Shown piece by piece: positions 1-13,501 of a DNA stretch of 64,000 bases. This DNA is from Perkinsus olseni. Lineage: Eukaryota; Perkinsozoa; Perkinsida; Perkinsidae. The notes below the pieces were generated by a model. That model did not search any database. It had not been told where the DNA came from and saw nothing but the letters and a program-made list of their open reading frames with translations. Position numbers and translations under genes: made by a program. Location of the stretch: assembly GCA_013115135.1 (NCBI GenBank), contig JABANP010000097.1:1-64000 (forward strand), in the 5' to 3' direction. The stretch's first letter is position 1; every line of letters begins with the position of its first letter.

Positions 1-3000
1 ATCAGCAGCAGCAGGTACCCCCACTACGAGGCTTCCCATCAAATGATCATCATCACCATCACCGTGGGAGTAACAATCCACCTATAGGAGTGTCGGGAAT
101 ACCAATGCAGAATGGTAGTCAGGCAGCGGTGAGGAGGGATGTTGTGATGACTGTAATGATGCTGGCAGATGGTAGTAGTAATACAACCAACCCACTACCA
201 AAGTGGGGTGGTGGAATAATGGACCTAGATGAGATCGATGCACGCTTGAGACGAGCATTAGGATCGAAGAACATCCACAGGGATACCACAACAACAACAG
301 ACGGAGATGATCATGATGAGGTACTCTCCTACGACTCTATTGTCATAATCATCATGCTAGCATCAACATCGCCAGTGTTGTGGTAATGATGATAATACTA
401 CAACAAGAAGTTGTATAACCTGATATTCAAGGTTATGATGAGCTGAGGAAAGCTAGGTAGTCGTATTACAATCATCGTTCTCATCATTATAATTATGTAA
501 TGCTGTTGTTGTTTTGATATTATGTAGATTTACTATAAACACGTTACTATGCGAGAAGGAGGAGCTTATCACGACAATAAACCAGAAGGAAGATAATAAT
601 ACCATAGACATCAGGAGGCAACATCATCATTCATCAAGCACTAGAAGTACCACAACAACACCAGCCCCCTCTATGAGTAGTAATACCACTATCACAACAA
701 CAACAACAACGTCTTCCCTTGCAGCTGATACTGAGATCATGTGAGTTGTTGTTACATCACTATTGTAGGTGATAACATCACCGCCATCAGCAGCAGCAGC
801 AGTAGTAGTTATGAGTCTACTCCATCAAAATTCAATACCATCTTATCGACACCTATTGTCATGCATGATGATGATTGTGTGAGATCATCTCATAATGATG
901 ATAATCAGGAGGACAGTGAACGAGGATATAAGGATTATACTCCTCATCATCATAACCACCACCACGATGATGGTGATGATTATGGTAGATTTACATTACA
1001 GGTAGGTGGGAGGGGGTGGTGGTGGGAAGTAGTGTATTGATGGTATTAGGATAATAATAGTGAGAACACCAATGTTTTGAGGACATCGAGGAGGTCTATA
1101 ATGGCCATGGAGAAGGATAATGAGGATCTATTCAATGAGAACCTCATATTGAGGAGAAATCTTGATGAGGCACTAAAGGTGCTCATCATCATCACCATTA
1201 CCACCACTGCAACAGCAGCAGCATGATAATCCGATCCATGTTTTTAGAGATGTGATAAATTAGAAGAACAACTCGGTTGTATTAAATTAGAGATGGCTAG
1301 ATTAGGCAAAGAAAGGGATGATGCCCAAGCTGATAATGAGTAACAACATCATCAATCACCACCATCATCGTGCTGCTGCTGCTGCTGCTGCTGTTGCTGT
1401 TGACTCGTATTGTTCATGTCTCGTGTGGCGGTGTAGATATTTTGAATGGGTCTTATATACTAATAGAGATGGTTATATACCACCACCGATGCTGCCATCA
1501 CCATCACCATCAACAACAACATCACGACTCAATAATGATCAAGGAGGAGGAGGAGGAGGTAGGAGAGAATCCAACACTAGTAGTAGTAGAATAACACGGG
1601 TGGCGATAACTAATGATAGTACTGCTTGGTGGTATCATCATTACTGGTATTATTGAGGTAAGAATAAGTAGTAGTATTATTATTAGGTACATCTTTTACA
1701 CGTAGGATGAGGAGGTCATTAACAACATCATCTCGTCATCGTAGTAGTCATCATTGAGTGGATATTATTATTACGAGTACACATGATAATTGTTATTATC
1801 ATGCTATCACCATAGTACCATCCATGTTTCCTGTCATCATCATCATCATCATCATCATCACTGTAGAGTTATTGCTATTATTATTATGGCTATTCATATA
1901 GCATCTAGTAGTAGTACTAGCAGTTGTATTATTGTTACTCTCGTATAACGTCAATGTTGCCAAATGGAAACAACCCCTAAGGATACTTCCACTACATCAT
2001 CATCGTCATCATCATTTTGGATGCTACTAGAAGCTCTGAAGAAAGCAATAGATGGGGGGGCACTATCTAATAATACTACTACCAGGGTAGTATTAACGAT
2101 TACTATTATCCTCCTCCTCCTCCTCCTCGTCCTCCTAGTTGGTGGTGTTATTATGGTATTATTGTCAGGTATTGGATTTAACAAGTAGTAAAGATGGTAT
2201 GGATATCATACACATGCTAGAGTTGGTATTGTTATCATTATTCAGTGATGGTAATATGGATGAGGTTAGGAGGAGTAGAAGGAGGAGAAGAAGAATATTA
2301 ATGACCATGGCTATGCTACCTGTACCACTAACGACTATATTCCAGAATGATGATGAATTTATTATATACCTATTAATGGTGTCGTCGTCGTCATCATCAA
2401 CATGTGATAGTAGTATTATCACCAATATTATGAGATTGTTATTAATTAACAAGAGGTGATTATATTGATGATGATCATTATATGCAAGTAATACAAGACC
2501 CAGCACTTCTCAGGTATAATGATAGTGTCATGCTCTACGGTCGGAACAACAACCGAGGTGGTGATGCTGACGGTGATGGTGGTGGGGGTGATACTACGAT
2601 GATGGACATGAAGCTCAATGCGTTGGGGAATGTTATCACCATGTTGAATACACCACCACCACCACGAGGAGGCGGGGAGAGGCCTCCTGATGATGGTGAT
2701 ACTCATCCAAGGATGATGATTGATGTAATAATAACGAGTAGTAGGAGTATGGAGATGTTGTATCCTAGTTACAGTGTTATACACCAACACCACCACCACC
2801 GTCATATGGTACTATCTTCAGGTACTATCATCAAACAGGAGTATTAGTAGAAGGATATTAGAGATAACCCTACATCTCAAGGACACTTACAACAGGATAA
2901 TGGGGAATAGCAGCAGAGCTACGTTTCAATACCACGACTACTAGGATTAATGATCATGATGATGATGAGGATTATGATGATAGTAATAGTAATGATGAGG

Positions 3001-5392
3001 CTGGGGTTAGTGTAAGAGTTCAACGTAATGCTCATCGTAATGCACCATCGTCACTGACGGCCCCCCTTCAATGGTTCATGATGATACCGAGTAATAAATT
3101 GGATAATTATGATGATACAACACAACTTGGAGGAGATGATCACGACGATGATGATGTCGATGATGGTAATAATAATACTACAGGTGTACTACGCTTCTGG
3201 TCCATCATAAAAGGCTTATTAGGGCTGCTCTTCTTGTTGTTGTTGTTGTTGGCGGTGGTGGTGGTGGTATTAGTAGTAGTAGTAGTCGTGTTAGCATTAT
3301 CATTGTGATCAGGTGATTACAATTTACTACCACCTATGCAGGAGTGTAGTAGAAGGAGGATACGTCTCATTAAGGATATCATTCGTATTATGTTAACATC
3401 ATCAACAACAACACCATCATCAACAACAACAACAACAAGTGAACAGGAACGACAACAACAAGGAGAAGGAGAACAACATAATGCTGTGGAGGTTTGTTGT
3501 CATGATAGTGATGATGAGATGAGGGAGTCGATGGTGATGATGATGACCAATGGCGCCACATCGGATATGATGATGTCACATGGACACTATAATGAGACCA
3601 CCGACAGAGATGTTCAACTGGATGGTGGCTTCATGTTACGTGATGATGAAAGCGAGAATACTAGCATCGTGCAGCAGCAGCAGCAGCAGTCCAACTCAGA
3701 CGATCATCCTCATCCCAATGACAGGAAGAAGAACATTGGTGGGCTGTTATCACCACGGGGAGGATCAGCAATAGGACCAACACCGTCATCATGGACTGTC
3801 TATTGTGATTACACACACGATCTTTCCTCTATCGATCATGATGATGATGGTGAATACTGCTACTACTCACCTCAACAACCTGATGATACATCAACTCCTA
3901 CTACATCATTATACGATCAACAACAACAACAACGAGAGGAGGAGAAGGAGGGGCGAGGTTGGAGTAGTTCAATGGTGGTGAGGGAGGGAGGCAAAGACAA
4001 CATCACAGCACTGCAGCAGCAGCAGCAGCAGCCGGTATTATCGTCGTCATCATCCAGTCATGAAGGGGAGGATCTATTAGCATTATGGAATAATGTTAAA
4101 TCGGTGGGAGTTACCACACCACATGGGGATGGACAGGAGCAGGAGGAGGAGGGAGAGGAAGAGGGGAGCGGTAGTGATGATGATGATGATAGTTCAACAT
4201 CATCTTGTAATAATTATTGGACATCAATATCATCGTCATGATTAATATAACGTTGTTAGATACAACCACAATTACTACACTAGGACCGGTAGGGGTGCGG
4301 CGAGGAGAAGGTCGACACAACAACAACAATGATGATGATGATAATGGGTAGTATTCATAACAATATTAACAATAATCTTGTTTATTTTTGTTATTGCCAC
4401 TGTGCCTTATTATGATCATCATCATCATCATTATGATCAGTTACCGTTATGGTGGTGGTGGTATAGTATTACGATGGTCATTGGATGTTCCAAAACGTGA
4501 AAGTAAAAGTGTACTATTATCACGTCAGAATGGCATATGTCCTGCTTGTGGTGCTAAGTTACCAGATACTATATTAACACAACCTAGGTAATGCCAATAA
4601 CAATCACAACAATAATAATACCTCATCATCAGCATCATCATCATTGTTGTTGTTATTGTTAGGTATTGTCATTATACTGGTATGTTATTCTGTCATAACT
4701 GTCATGTTAATGATACTAGAGTTATACCGGGTAAAGCCATACTTGAGGGTGATTATCTCCCCCATACTGTGTCCAAGATATCTGCAGAATTCCTGGATAG
4801 CCAATCCTTACTACCATTACTAACTGTTGGTTCTGAAGTATTCCCAACAACAACAACAACAACACGAGGAGGAGGGGCACTGGGAAGAGTGCATAAGATG
4901 AGAATGTGTTTACATAAAATGCGTGATGATGTACCATTCTGTTCGAGCGATATTCGGGCCAAATTTAATATTGATACGACCACCTTACTGCCAGCACATA
5001 TTATGAATAATATTAATACATATTCTCTCAGGGATATGATCGATATCAATAGTAATAATAGCAATACGACTACTACGAAATTGGGTAGTGTTATGGGTAA
5101 TATTATTAATAAATATGTAACACACATTTGGTCCTGTAGTAAATGTATTAATAATATTAATGCTGGTAATAACAACAATTCTGGATCATGCCTGTGTACG
5201 ATATGCAACTCGTTAATACCAATATTTCCGTTTAATATACGTCATTACTATAAATGCCCATCATGTAATACGATATACCATCTACAATGTATCAATAGAT
5301 CCGACAATATATGTCCTAGATGTTATTATACCAATACCACACCACCACCGCCTCCTCCTCCTCCTCCTCAAGATCATAATATAACTAATTAG
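1..5392 (+). CDS. Coiled-coil protein with C-terminal Rubicon-homology (RH) domain, 5' partial
   Basis: The reading frame is open at the left edge, so the start lies outside the window. Coiled-coil exons are clear near 1048-1178 (MEKDNEDLFNENLILRRNLD) and 1248-1339 (CDKLEEQLGCIKLEMARLGK), joined in phase by a 69-nt intron (1179-1247). A Q/D/S/E-rich exon covers 3336-4241. The end is cysteine-rich: GICPACGAKLP, then after a 75-nt intron (4588-4662) RYCHYTGMLFCHNCH, then a second cluster CLCTICNSLIPIFPF and CPSCNTIYHLQC...CPRCYY. This spacing matches the RH domain of Rubicon, Pacer, PLEKHM1 and DEF8, which binds zinc and, in animals, Rab7 on late endosomes and autophagosomes. The RH assignment is firm. 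Linking all upstream exons into one gene is inference, and exon borders between about 1340 and 4400 are unresolved. A role in endolysosomal traffic or autophagy is inferred from the family only. Confidence 0.72.
1834..1860. repeat. (ATC)n microsatellite
   Basis: About nine tandem ATC/CAT triplets in an intron-like gap of the leftmost gene. Representative of the non-coding triplet runs that fill introns in the first 58 kb. Confidence 0.85.
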
Positions 5393-5584
5393 TGTTCTTA
5401 TAACTGTTCCTATTACAATTTACCAACAACTTGACTATATCGTGTTGAGCAGCCAGTCATATTAATCAATTGGATTAGCGCTCGCCCGTGTAATCGATCA
5501 TATTGATCTGGTCCTTCCAGAGTTGCGTCCATTTTTCTCACTCTCTTCCTCCACCTTAACCTTCTTCTCCTAGCTGTCGTTATT

Positions 5585-6131
5585 ATGTTGAAGGTGTCTC
5601 GTAGTAGCCTTGGTGGTGCTGGTGGGTCGTCTTCGATGGCCGAACAGTTGTTTCCGGGGTATAAGGATAAGATATGGGCTATGATACCAGATGAGTATAA
5701 ATTAATGAAAATAAGATATGATAATAATATATTCGAGAATGGTGTTAACAAACATAAAACCTTCCAAAAAAGGTTTATTGCCTACAAAGGATAATATCGA
5801 ACAACGTTTTATACCGTCACAAAAGTATAGGAAACCATCTGTTGACTGGAGGAGACAGGAAGCCAGAGGTACTTTACATATTGGAAGATGGTAATAGCAA
5901 TAACAATACTCATGATGATGATGGTTATGATGTTCTGTTGATAGGTATGAAGGTCCGAATGGTAGTGATTATCGCCCTGGTAAGACTTTCGATAGGCTGA
6001 GGCAGTTAGTACCATTTACTGAGGAGGAATGGTCACAGAGACAACAACATCGTACTTGGGATGGTGTAAAGTTCGTTATGATATCTTGGGCAGGTAGTAG
6101 TACTACTAACAATAGTAGCAAGAACTATTAG
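5585..6131 (+). CDS. Small uncharacterised protein, three exons (149 aa)
   Basis: Model join(5585..5694, 5738..5890, 5945..6131) gives 450 nt with no internal stop. Introns are 43 and 54 nt, GT-AG; the second starts GTAATAGC and ends ATAG. The first intron resolves an apparent frame change, joining IWAMIPDE to MVLTNIKPSKKG. The protein is basic and hydrophilic (FIPSQKYRKPSVDWRRQEA, then FDRLRQLVPFTEEEWSQRQQ) with an S/G-rich N-terminus. I do not recognise a family. The complete model and ordinary composition, unlike the repeats around it, argue for a real gene. A small organellar protein would fit the basic N-terminus, but that is a guess. Confidence 0.6.
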
Positions 6132-7552
6132 TAGTGTCTGCCTGTTATTAGTTTGGATGGGATGGAAGATGACACAGACCTACCCCATTGTGTGGTGTGA
6201 AGAGGAAGAGGAGCAGCTAGTTGTGGCTGATGATGCTGAGTAGGAGTAGTGATGATGTTGTTGTTGTGGAGGTGGCATTACAGTCAACATTACAACATTA
6301 TTACTCACCATCATTATTGAGTAGTATATATTCCTTCTCATCATCATCACATACTATGTTTTGTTGAGTGATTAACCATCATCACAATAGCAACAACAAC
6401 AACATGCTGGTTTGGTCGTGCTGTCGTTGTCGTTGTTGGTGTTGTTGAATTATGAATATCTATGAAACTCCTCCTCGGTCCTCATGATAGCACTACCACA
6501 ACAATCATGCCTTTCATTATGGAAGGACAAAAAGATGAGGTAACTGGTATGATGATAGGATAACGATGTAATTGATAATCTGATGATGGTATTGAGTATG
6601 ATATCAACAAGGTCGAGTAATAGTATCTTCATACATCATCATCCATCAGCCAGAAGGTTGATGGTGGTAATAATGGTAAAAGGTGATGCTTTGGGAGGGG
6701 CACAATAATATTCATACTACTACTAGTAGTAGGATGGTGATGATGATAATACTATCATATGAGTATCAACAGCAACGAGAGCAAGAAGAAGCATCAGGAG
6801 ACTTTTACAAGGATATCTATTGATATTATTGGGTATGGATCGTTGTGCTTCTCTCCATGGTCTACAATATGGTTTCGTCGATGATGTAGGAGGAGATGAA
6901 GAGACGAGGGTATACATCAACAACAACAGTTTCGTTAAATATGATGATACACGGCCATCAGTGTGATGCCAACATCACACTTGATCATAGTGATCATAGT
7001 GATGATAGTGATGATAGACCGGAAGTGTCACACAAGTAGACAGGGTAGTTAGATATACCCGTTAGGGATGGGGAGAAGGAGAAGAAGAAGAGTGGTAGCA
7101 TCAGCATCATCATCACCAGTAGCAGCATGAGTAATAAGTGTAGGACACATCATTCATATTCTCTACCCATCATCACCATAATAATACTACCACTACTGCA
7201 CTATCTTTTGCCATCACACCGTCGTCGTCGGATATACACGATAGGAGACGGAGGAGGAGGTATTAGAATGGCAAGTGTATCGTTTGGAGTGGTAGTCTTG
7301 TGATAATTATTAGGGTGTATGATCACTCTGCGATCAGTCATCATAATCATTCTATCAACCCTACAGCGACAATAACAAGAAGAAGTAGCGCCTCATCGCC
7401 ACTACCACCTGTGTTGTTAACAGCACGACAGCTTTTGACTATCACCACACGATAATGAGTATCGTCCTGCAATCAGGCACATAACCTGATAGCTGCTCCA
7501 AAGGGACATTACCATCTGCAACACAACAAGCAGCAGCAGCAATCATGTTTAC
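6132..7552. other. Repeat-rich spacer, no firm gene
   Basis: About 1.4 kb dominated by triplet repeats (GAT/ATC, CAA/GTT, GAG). Short open stretches exist, for example near 6750-6965 on the plus strand, but none shows a recognisable domain or joins into a convincing model. It may hold the 3' end of the 5585 gene and the promoter or 5' UTR of the 7553 gene. A small unrecognised gene cannot be excluded. Confidence 0.5.
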
Positions 7553-9542
7553 ATGATTGCTGTATTCTCCTCATCATCATTGTTGAGTCATTGTTGGATA
7601 TTCGATAGTATTCATCCTGCAATGTCATCATCATCGTTGCACACCAATATGATACCATCAAACCAACAGCAGCAGCAACAGCAGCAGCAGCAGCAGCAGT
7701 CCAGCGTTGATGATGATGATGATGTTCATATCAACAACACCATCATGGGTATACCTACACCGCTGAAGGAAGCACGAACAACAACAACAACAACAACAAG
7801 GGCAGCAGCAGCAGCAGCAGCCAATACTACTACTACTACTAGTACAAGGACAATACATCGACTTACTTCTAATAACAGGAAGAGGGAATACTATCACAAC
7901 AAGGACACTGATAAGAAGAAACAAAAACGAAGACGTGATCAACGTGAAGCGCGTCAAGTATTACGGTATCCGTTAGGAAGGCCTATTGGGGATTTATTGA
8001 ATACTGGTGACATCCATGCTGCTACTCATCATCCTCCTATTGCTCCGGGTCATCATGACGCATCATTATACAATATTACTACTACTTATGATAAGCAGGA
8101 ACATTATCCAACTCCCATCACAAATATACCTCTACATCTTAGAACGTAATACTTCTGTGGTAGCATGATTATCATTACAATAATGTTGTTCATGTTAGGG
8201 ATACTTTACCAATGGTCAGTATAATATACAAACCACCTGGTTATGCTTGTAGTAGTAATAAAAATAGTACCACAACAATCACAACACATTACGGAAAGCA
8301 TGATAATGATTATTATGAGAATAATGGGATAATATCAAAGTCGTGCAGTGCTGTAATAGTAATGATAATGTTGTTCAGTGTCAACCGTTTTTATTATTAG
8401 GTAGATTACGTTAATAAATATTTGAATATTGGAAGTATTAATTGTGATACTACAGTACAATGTGGCTTTGTACACAGGCTTGATATATTTACTAGTGGTA
8501 TCGTTATGGTGGCACATGATTATGGATCTTATTATCAATTAAGACATCAATTCAAGAATAGGACTGTATTGAAAAAGTAATAGCATAATTGCTGATGATG
8601 ATGATGATGATGATGATGATCATGGTTATTATTAGATATATATGTTTAGTACATGGTGATATGGGTGGTGATGATAGTGGTGTTATACACACCAAAATAA
8701 AAACATATTATGATGACAGAAGGAAGATGATGTCGAAGGACCAACAGCAGAGGGAGCAATACCACTCAACCTCAACAACAAGTTGTATTGCAACTGGTAG
8801 TGATGGTAAGGATGCCATTACAAAATGGAGAGTTATACAACGCTACAACGTTAATGTGAAGAAGAACAGGTAATGAGCACACTGTGATGTTGATGGTGGT
8901 AGGGTAGTAGTAGCCTTGACTAGGTACACTATTGTACAAGAAAAGGTATCTTTACTCGAAGTAGAGATACCAACAGGTAGAACACATCAAATAAGAGTAC
9001 ATATGAATCATATAGGACATTCTATAGTATCTGATTATAAGTAATAATAATAATATCACGTATCATCGTCGTATCATCGTGGTATTATTGAGGATAATGT
9101 GGTATTGATTAGATATAATACATCAGATAGACAATATAATGAGGATATCCAATGGTGTCCAAGATTGTTCCTTCATGCATGGTTATTGGCATTCTATCCA
9201 CCATCATCTATGCTACCCAACACAACACCCAAGGCACATCATCATCATCAACCATTGAAACCACATCATACCACACCAATGGGTAGCAACAACAGTCATT
9301 ATCATCATTTCCTCTCCCTTGTCGTATATTATTCAGGTATTGGCTCGACACCACTACCACAACCTCACCAATTCACAACTAGTGGCTCGTTGCCTCACTC
9401 GTGGTCTACTACTAACGGTTGTGATGGTATAGTTGTCGGTAAAGTTGGTTATTATGAAAAGGCATTGGTTACCACATGCCCCTTACCATCCGATCTATAT
9501 CAAGTTATTACTACTAAACTCAGTAAAGCAATAGAGAGGTAA
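7553..9542 (+). CDS. RluA-family RNA pseudouridine synthase
   Basis: Six exons, join(7553..8145, 8199..8352, 8401..8576, 8636..8869, 8924..9040, 9113..9542), give 1704 nt in frame (567 aa). Introns are 48-72 nt. The N-terminus is low complexity (polyQ, D, T, A tracts, then KKKQKRRR, a possible nuclear or nucleolar signal). The family core is complete: SIIYKPPGYA; the catalytic GFVHRLDIFTSGIVMVAHD with the active-site Asp in HRLD; KKYICLVHGD; PTGRTHQIRVHMNHIGHSIV; and WCPRLFLHAW near the C-terminus. The enzyme isomerises uridine to pseudouridine in rRNA, tRNA or mRNA; the target cannot be told from sequence. Each junction restores a family motif, for example LKK|YICLVHGD, which supports the splicing. 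The 3' end is at a TAA right after an AG; a further small exon is possible. The exact start is uncertain within the repeat-rich leader. Confidence 0.9.
7671..7699 (+). repeat. CAG/CAA tract encoding polyglutamine
   Basis: An in-frame CAG/CAA run in the first exon of the pseudouridine synthase gene encodes an uninterrupted glutamine tract, followed directly by a GAT run encoding aspartates. Typical of the many coding triplet repeats in this window. Confidence 0.9.
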
Positions 9543-9610
9543 TAATAGTAGTGATAATAATAACAATAATCAGCACCGGATGCATCACCTACCCGTGGTG
9601 TTACTGCTAG

Positions 9611-9638
9611 TCATCATCATCATCATCATCATCATGCT
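9611..9638. repeat. (CAT)n microsatellite
   Basis: About nine tandem CAT triplets between the pseudouridine synthase gene and the SET gene. It would encode histidines if translated, but no supported exon covers it. Confidence 0.85.
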
Positions 9639-9771
9639 GCTGGTGGCCCCCTTCTTCTTCTCCTGCAGCAGGAGGAGCTGTTCACTCATGCTCTCTAGAC
9701 ATGTCTCCTTATAGATACTGTCGCGTTGTTCTCGTTGTTATTAGTAGTAGTGATCATCATCATCATCACCT

Positions 9772-12700
9772 ATGCTGTATCCCTCGCCTCCCCATCTCCC
9801 TTCTTATGATCCTATGTCTCGATTACAATTACTCCCACCTGCTGTGGGATTACGTTATGATAATACCAGTAGTAGTGGTGTGCTAATAGGTAACCCTCAT
9901 GATGCACATTACCTATGATGTACAATAATCAGATCCTTTCGCATTCTCTACTACTACCACCACCACGACTACCGCAGCTGATCATAATAGTACTACCAGT
10001 CGCAGTAGTAATAATAGTGACGACGGAGGCAACGGAAGGATTATTGTATTGATATATACGCGTAGATACTCACGGGGCTGCTGCAATCAGGACTGGTATT
10101 GATGATGATAACAACAGAATGGCGATGATGGGGAAGCCAATGACATCATCATTAGATGATGAATGGGAGAGTAAATACAAGATACTGGATAAACTATACT
10201 CGGATGCTGGCAATCATGAAGATATCGTTGCATTAGTTAGGTGAGGACACAGGCAGAGGAGGAGAAGGAGGAGGTATCGTCACTACTTCCTATTCAGGGA
10301 TCTATCCAATGTTGATAAATATGGTATTAGAAAGCTACATAGTAAATGGTTAGATAGGGAATGGTGTGGTATGAATGTAAGATATGGTAATGATTATAGA
10401 TTATTAGATGGTATGAGGGAGATTATAGTAGAGAGTTTGATGGAGCTGAGCCAATGGGATGATGCTATTGATATTATCATATTATCATTAAATGATAAAG
10501 ATACACCATACTCGGTATTGACGCAGATGAATATCCACATCATGCATTGTTATGTACGCCAAGGGCAATGGGAAGCTGCATATCGGAGGCTCATAGCAAC
10601 AAAACAACAACAACAAGGTGTATCTGAGAGAGGAGAACGAGGAGGAGGGTATAATAATGCGGCTGGTAATGTGGATGGTGTGATGATAGGACATAAAGTT
10701 AGAGTCGATCTGGAGAAGTCCTTCGGATGGAACTGTCATATTGCTATACTACAATTCGAGAATCATCATTATGCAGAAGCACTGAAAGCCGCAGAAGCTG
10801 CTAAAAAGGCAATAACAACACCATCAACAACATCAGGAGGAGGAGGAGTAAAAGGATCTTCCAATAATAATGATGATCATCATGTACCAGCATCATTACA
10901 GTAATAACTATATAGTTGATGATGATGATGCTAATGGGCTACTCGTCGTACTCGTCTTCGCCCCCGTTACTCTATTTTTGTGTAGACCCCCAAGTAACCC
11001 TATTACTACTACCGACGAGCCATATTTCCAGAGGGCATGGGTTAATGTTATCATAGCATGGTGTAGAGGATTGGAGGTATCCTCATCCGCCAACTTTAAT
11101 AAATTAAAATATGTTATGGAACATGAATGGCAAGATGTGGTTGATCTCGATAAATACGCTACTGATGAGAATGCCGTGAACAGGATAACACATTTTGGCC
11201 GGATAAGGTAATAATAACAACAGCAATAATAATAGTAATCATCATTACCATTACTACCGTAATAACCGTCGTCATCATTATTGGTGCAATTATTCAGGTA
11301 TTTACGATGGTTATGTAGTATTATCAGAAGCGTTGGTTGTAATGGAACATTCAAGGAAGATGAGGTTAAATGGTTATATGATAAGTTAGACCATCTTTGT
11401 GAAGATATAAGAAAGGACACCAGGTAGTAGTAACCCCAAGGTCATCATCATGCTAATCATCATCATCATGGTCGTCGTTGCCGTTGTTGTTGTTGTTAGA
11501 GTTGGTAGCTGTGCTAATGCTGGTATGATGTATTCTAAAGATCTACAAGATGCGTCATTATTATTAAGTTTTGGTAGACAGCAGGAGTATAAACCATGGG
11601 AGTTGCAGATAGACGCAGATGAAGTTGGTAATGAAGCAAGATATGCCAATCATGCCGATGATCCGAATGCAGCATTAGTACTACGTCCACAGAGAGGTGG
11701 TGGTCCATTGACAAGATGGTTGGTGGCTACTAGAGATATATCACCAGGGGAGGAGGTAACTACACATTATGGGCCTGCTTACTGGGACATTATACGTACA
11801 CAACAACAACACCAACACCGACCTAGTGATAGGGATAAAGGGCGGAGGAGGAGGAGGAGAGCATCTATGGAAAAGCGTGATAACGACAAATTCCGACGGA
11901 AGACGACATGCATGGATGGTGGTGGTGGTCAAGGGCTCATGATGGTGGTGGTGGTGATGCTACTGTAATACATGGTACGACTACTGATGATGATGAAAGT
12001 GCTTGGCATGACTATCATCATCATCATGATGAGGATGAGGATTCACCTTCCTCTTCCTCATCATCCTCATCTTGCTCTACACTTTATTCGTTGGATACTG
12101 ATTGGGGTTCATGGCCGTCTATTAGTGATCATGATGATGACGACGACACTAAGGACGACGACGCAACTCTTCATGATATAACACTATCACCACCTCCACC
12201 ATTGAGTGATGGTAATATATCCTTACCATATCCAGCATACACTGGTGCCCCTCCTGATGATGGTTTTGAGAATGATACTGGTGGAGAGCAGCAGCAGCAT
12301 GGTGGCGAAGGAGCAGGACATGGTGAGCATGCTACCGCTCCTACATTTGGACGTAAGAAGAGGAGAAGGAGAAGGAGGAGGAGACATTGTGAATATTACA
12401 ATGGTGTTATGGTTATGCCCCATGACAGGGAGCTGCCTGCGCATGAACTATTACAATATTACTGTAGGGATAATAATAGTAGTAGTACCACTCCATCAGT
12501 AATTCATTATAGTAGAATAAGAGATCCAATGCTGAGGGTTGTTAAATGTGACAAGAAGCATCCAGCCTATCCTGGTAGGATGCTCATCGCGTTGTATCCC
12601 TTCCCTAAGGGAACAACAATATGTATTTATGGTGGTATTATGAGGAGGTATGCTGATAAGATCATGGATGTATTAAACCCATCACACTACATCATATCAG

Positions 12701-13501
12701 TAAGAGGGGCACCAACATACAGCTCCTTTGGCTTTGGAGATTGATGATAATACATTACAATTCAAACCCATACAGAAGGAGTACCCAAGCTTTGCACCAT
12801 TTAGCCATGCACGCCGGGTACTCGGTAATGAACAGCAGCAGCAGCATCAATCTTCTAATAATAATGACGTTGGTACAGGGACTACTACTACGACCTGTCT
12901 ATCATCTATCAAGGATATCAAAGGGTTAGGGCCGGAGATAACTAAATTACTACTACATAGATTATCACAACCAGCATGGCATCCAACCATACAGGACCTT
13001 AAGTCCAAGCTCACCTTCCCTGGAGGGGTACCAGGAGTAGGAGGAGGAGGAGGGCCTACTACTACTACTACTCTTCCTAATAAAAGCAGTATCAGAGCAA
13101 AGAATTTATTAATGGCTATGAAGTACCTCGGACCTACTCAGAAACCATCGATATTATTCAAGGGTATGTTCATACCACCTCCACCTCCTTTAGTATTATC
13201 ATATCAACAACAAGAAGAAGACCATAATGATGAAGAGGGCTGCAGTGTAGTCCTGAGAGGGCCGCATGGCCCCGACAGTAGTATTATATTATCATGCGCC
13301 GCTGGTGGTACTCAACAACAACAACGATCTACGTCACATGAGAGGTTATACATGCTGGCCAGGGGTAAGGCATTATTGAATCGTATTATCATATTACTAC
13401 AGGAGAGACAACAGCAACAACAACATGGGAAGCAGGCTCATCATCATCATCATCATCATACTACAGTCGCTGCTGCTGCTGGGGATGGTAGTCATCGGTG
13501 A
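9772..13501 (+). CDS. Helical-repeat protein with split SET-domain motifs
   Basis: Exons can be followed from about 9772. An alpha-helical region (LSQWDDAIDIIILSLNDKD, YVRQGQWEAAYRRLIATK, HYAEALKAAEAAKKA) resembles TPR repeats. Exon 11298-11423 is flanked by in-phase introns 11208-11297 and 11424-11499. The next exon holds the C-terminal half of a SET lysine methyltransferase: LQIDADEVGNEARYANHADD (the NH...PN motif), LVATRDISPGEEVTTHYG. After an acidic and basic low-complexity stretch with an RRRRRRRR block, exon 11970-12740 holds what looks like the N-terminal SET half (GRMLIALYPFPKGTTICIYG). A further unrecognised part continues in another frame to a stop at 13501 (KDIKGLGPEITKLLLHRLS). 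SET proteins use S-adenosylmethionine. Order and number of SET domains, the start, and several junctions are uncertain; two adjacent genes are possible. Confidence 0.55.

Noticed and set aside
1370..1600. Long Leu- and His-rich open frames
   Set aside because: Triplet repeats read in alternative frames give homopolymers; the neighbouring coiled-coil exon ends at 1339 with a good donor.
11924..12742. Frame change at 12728 (SFGFGD stop versus ALEIDDN frame) as a simple 23-nt intron
   Set aside because: GT-AG at 12702-12723 gives a 22-23 nt intron, and removing it leads into a third frame, not the plausible downstream one; left unresolved.
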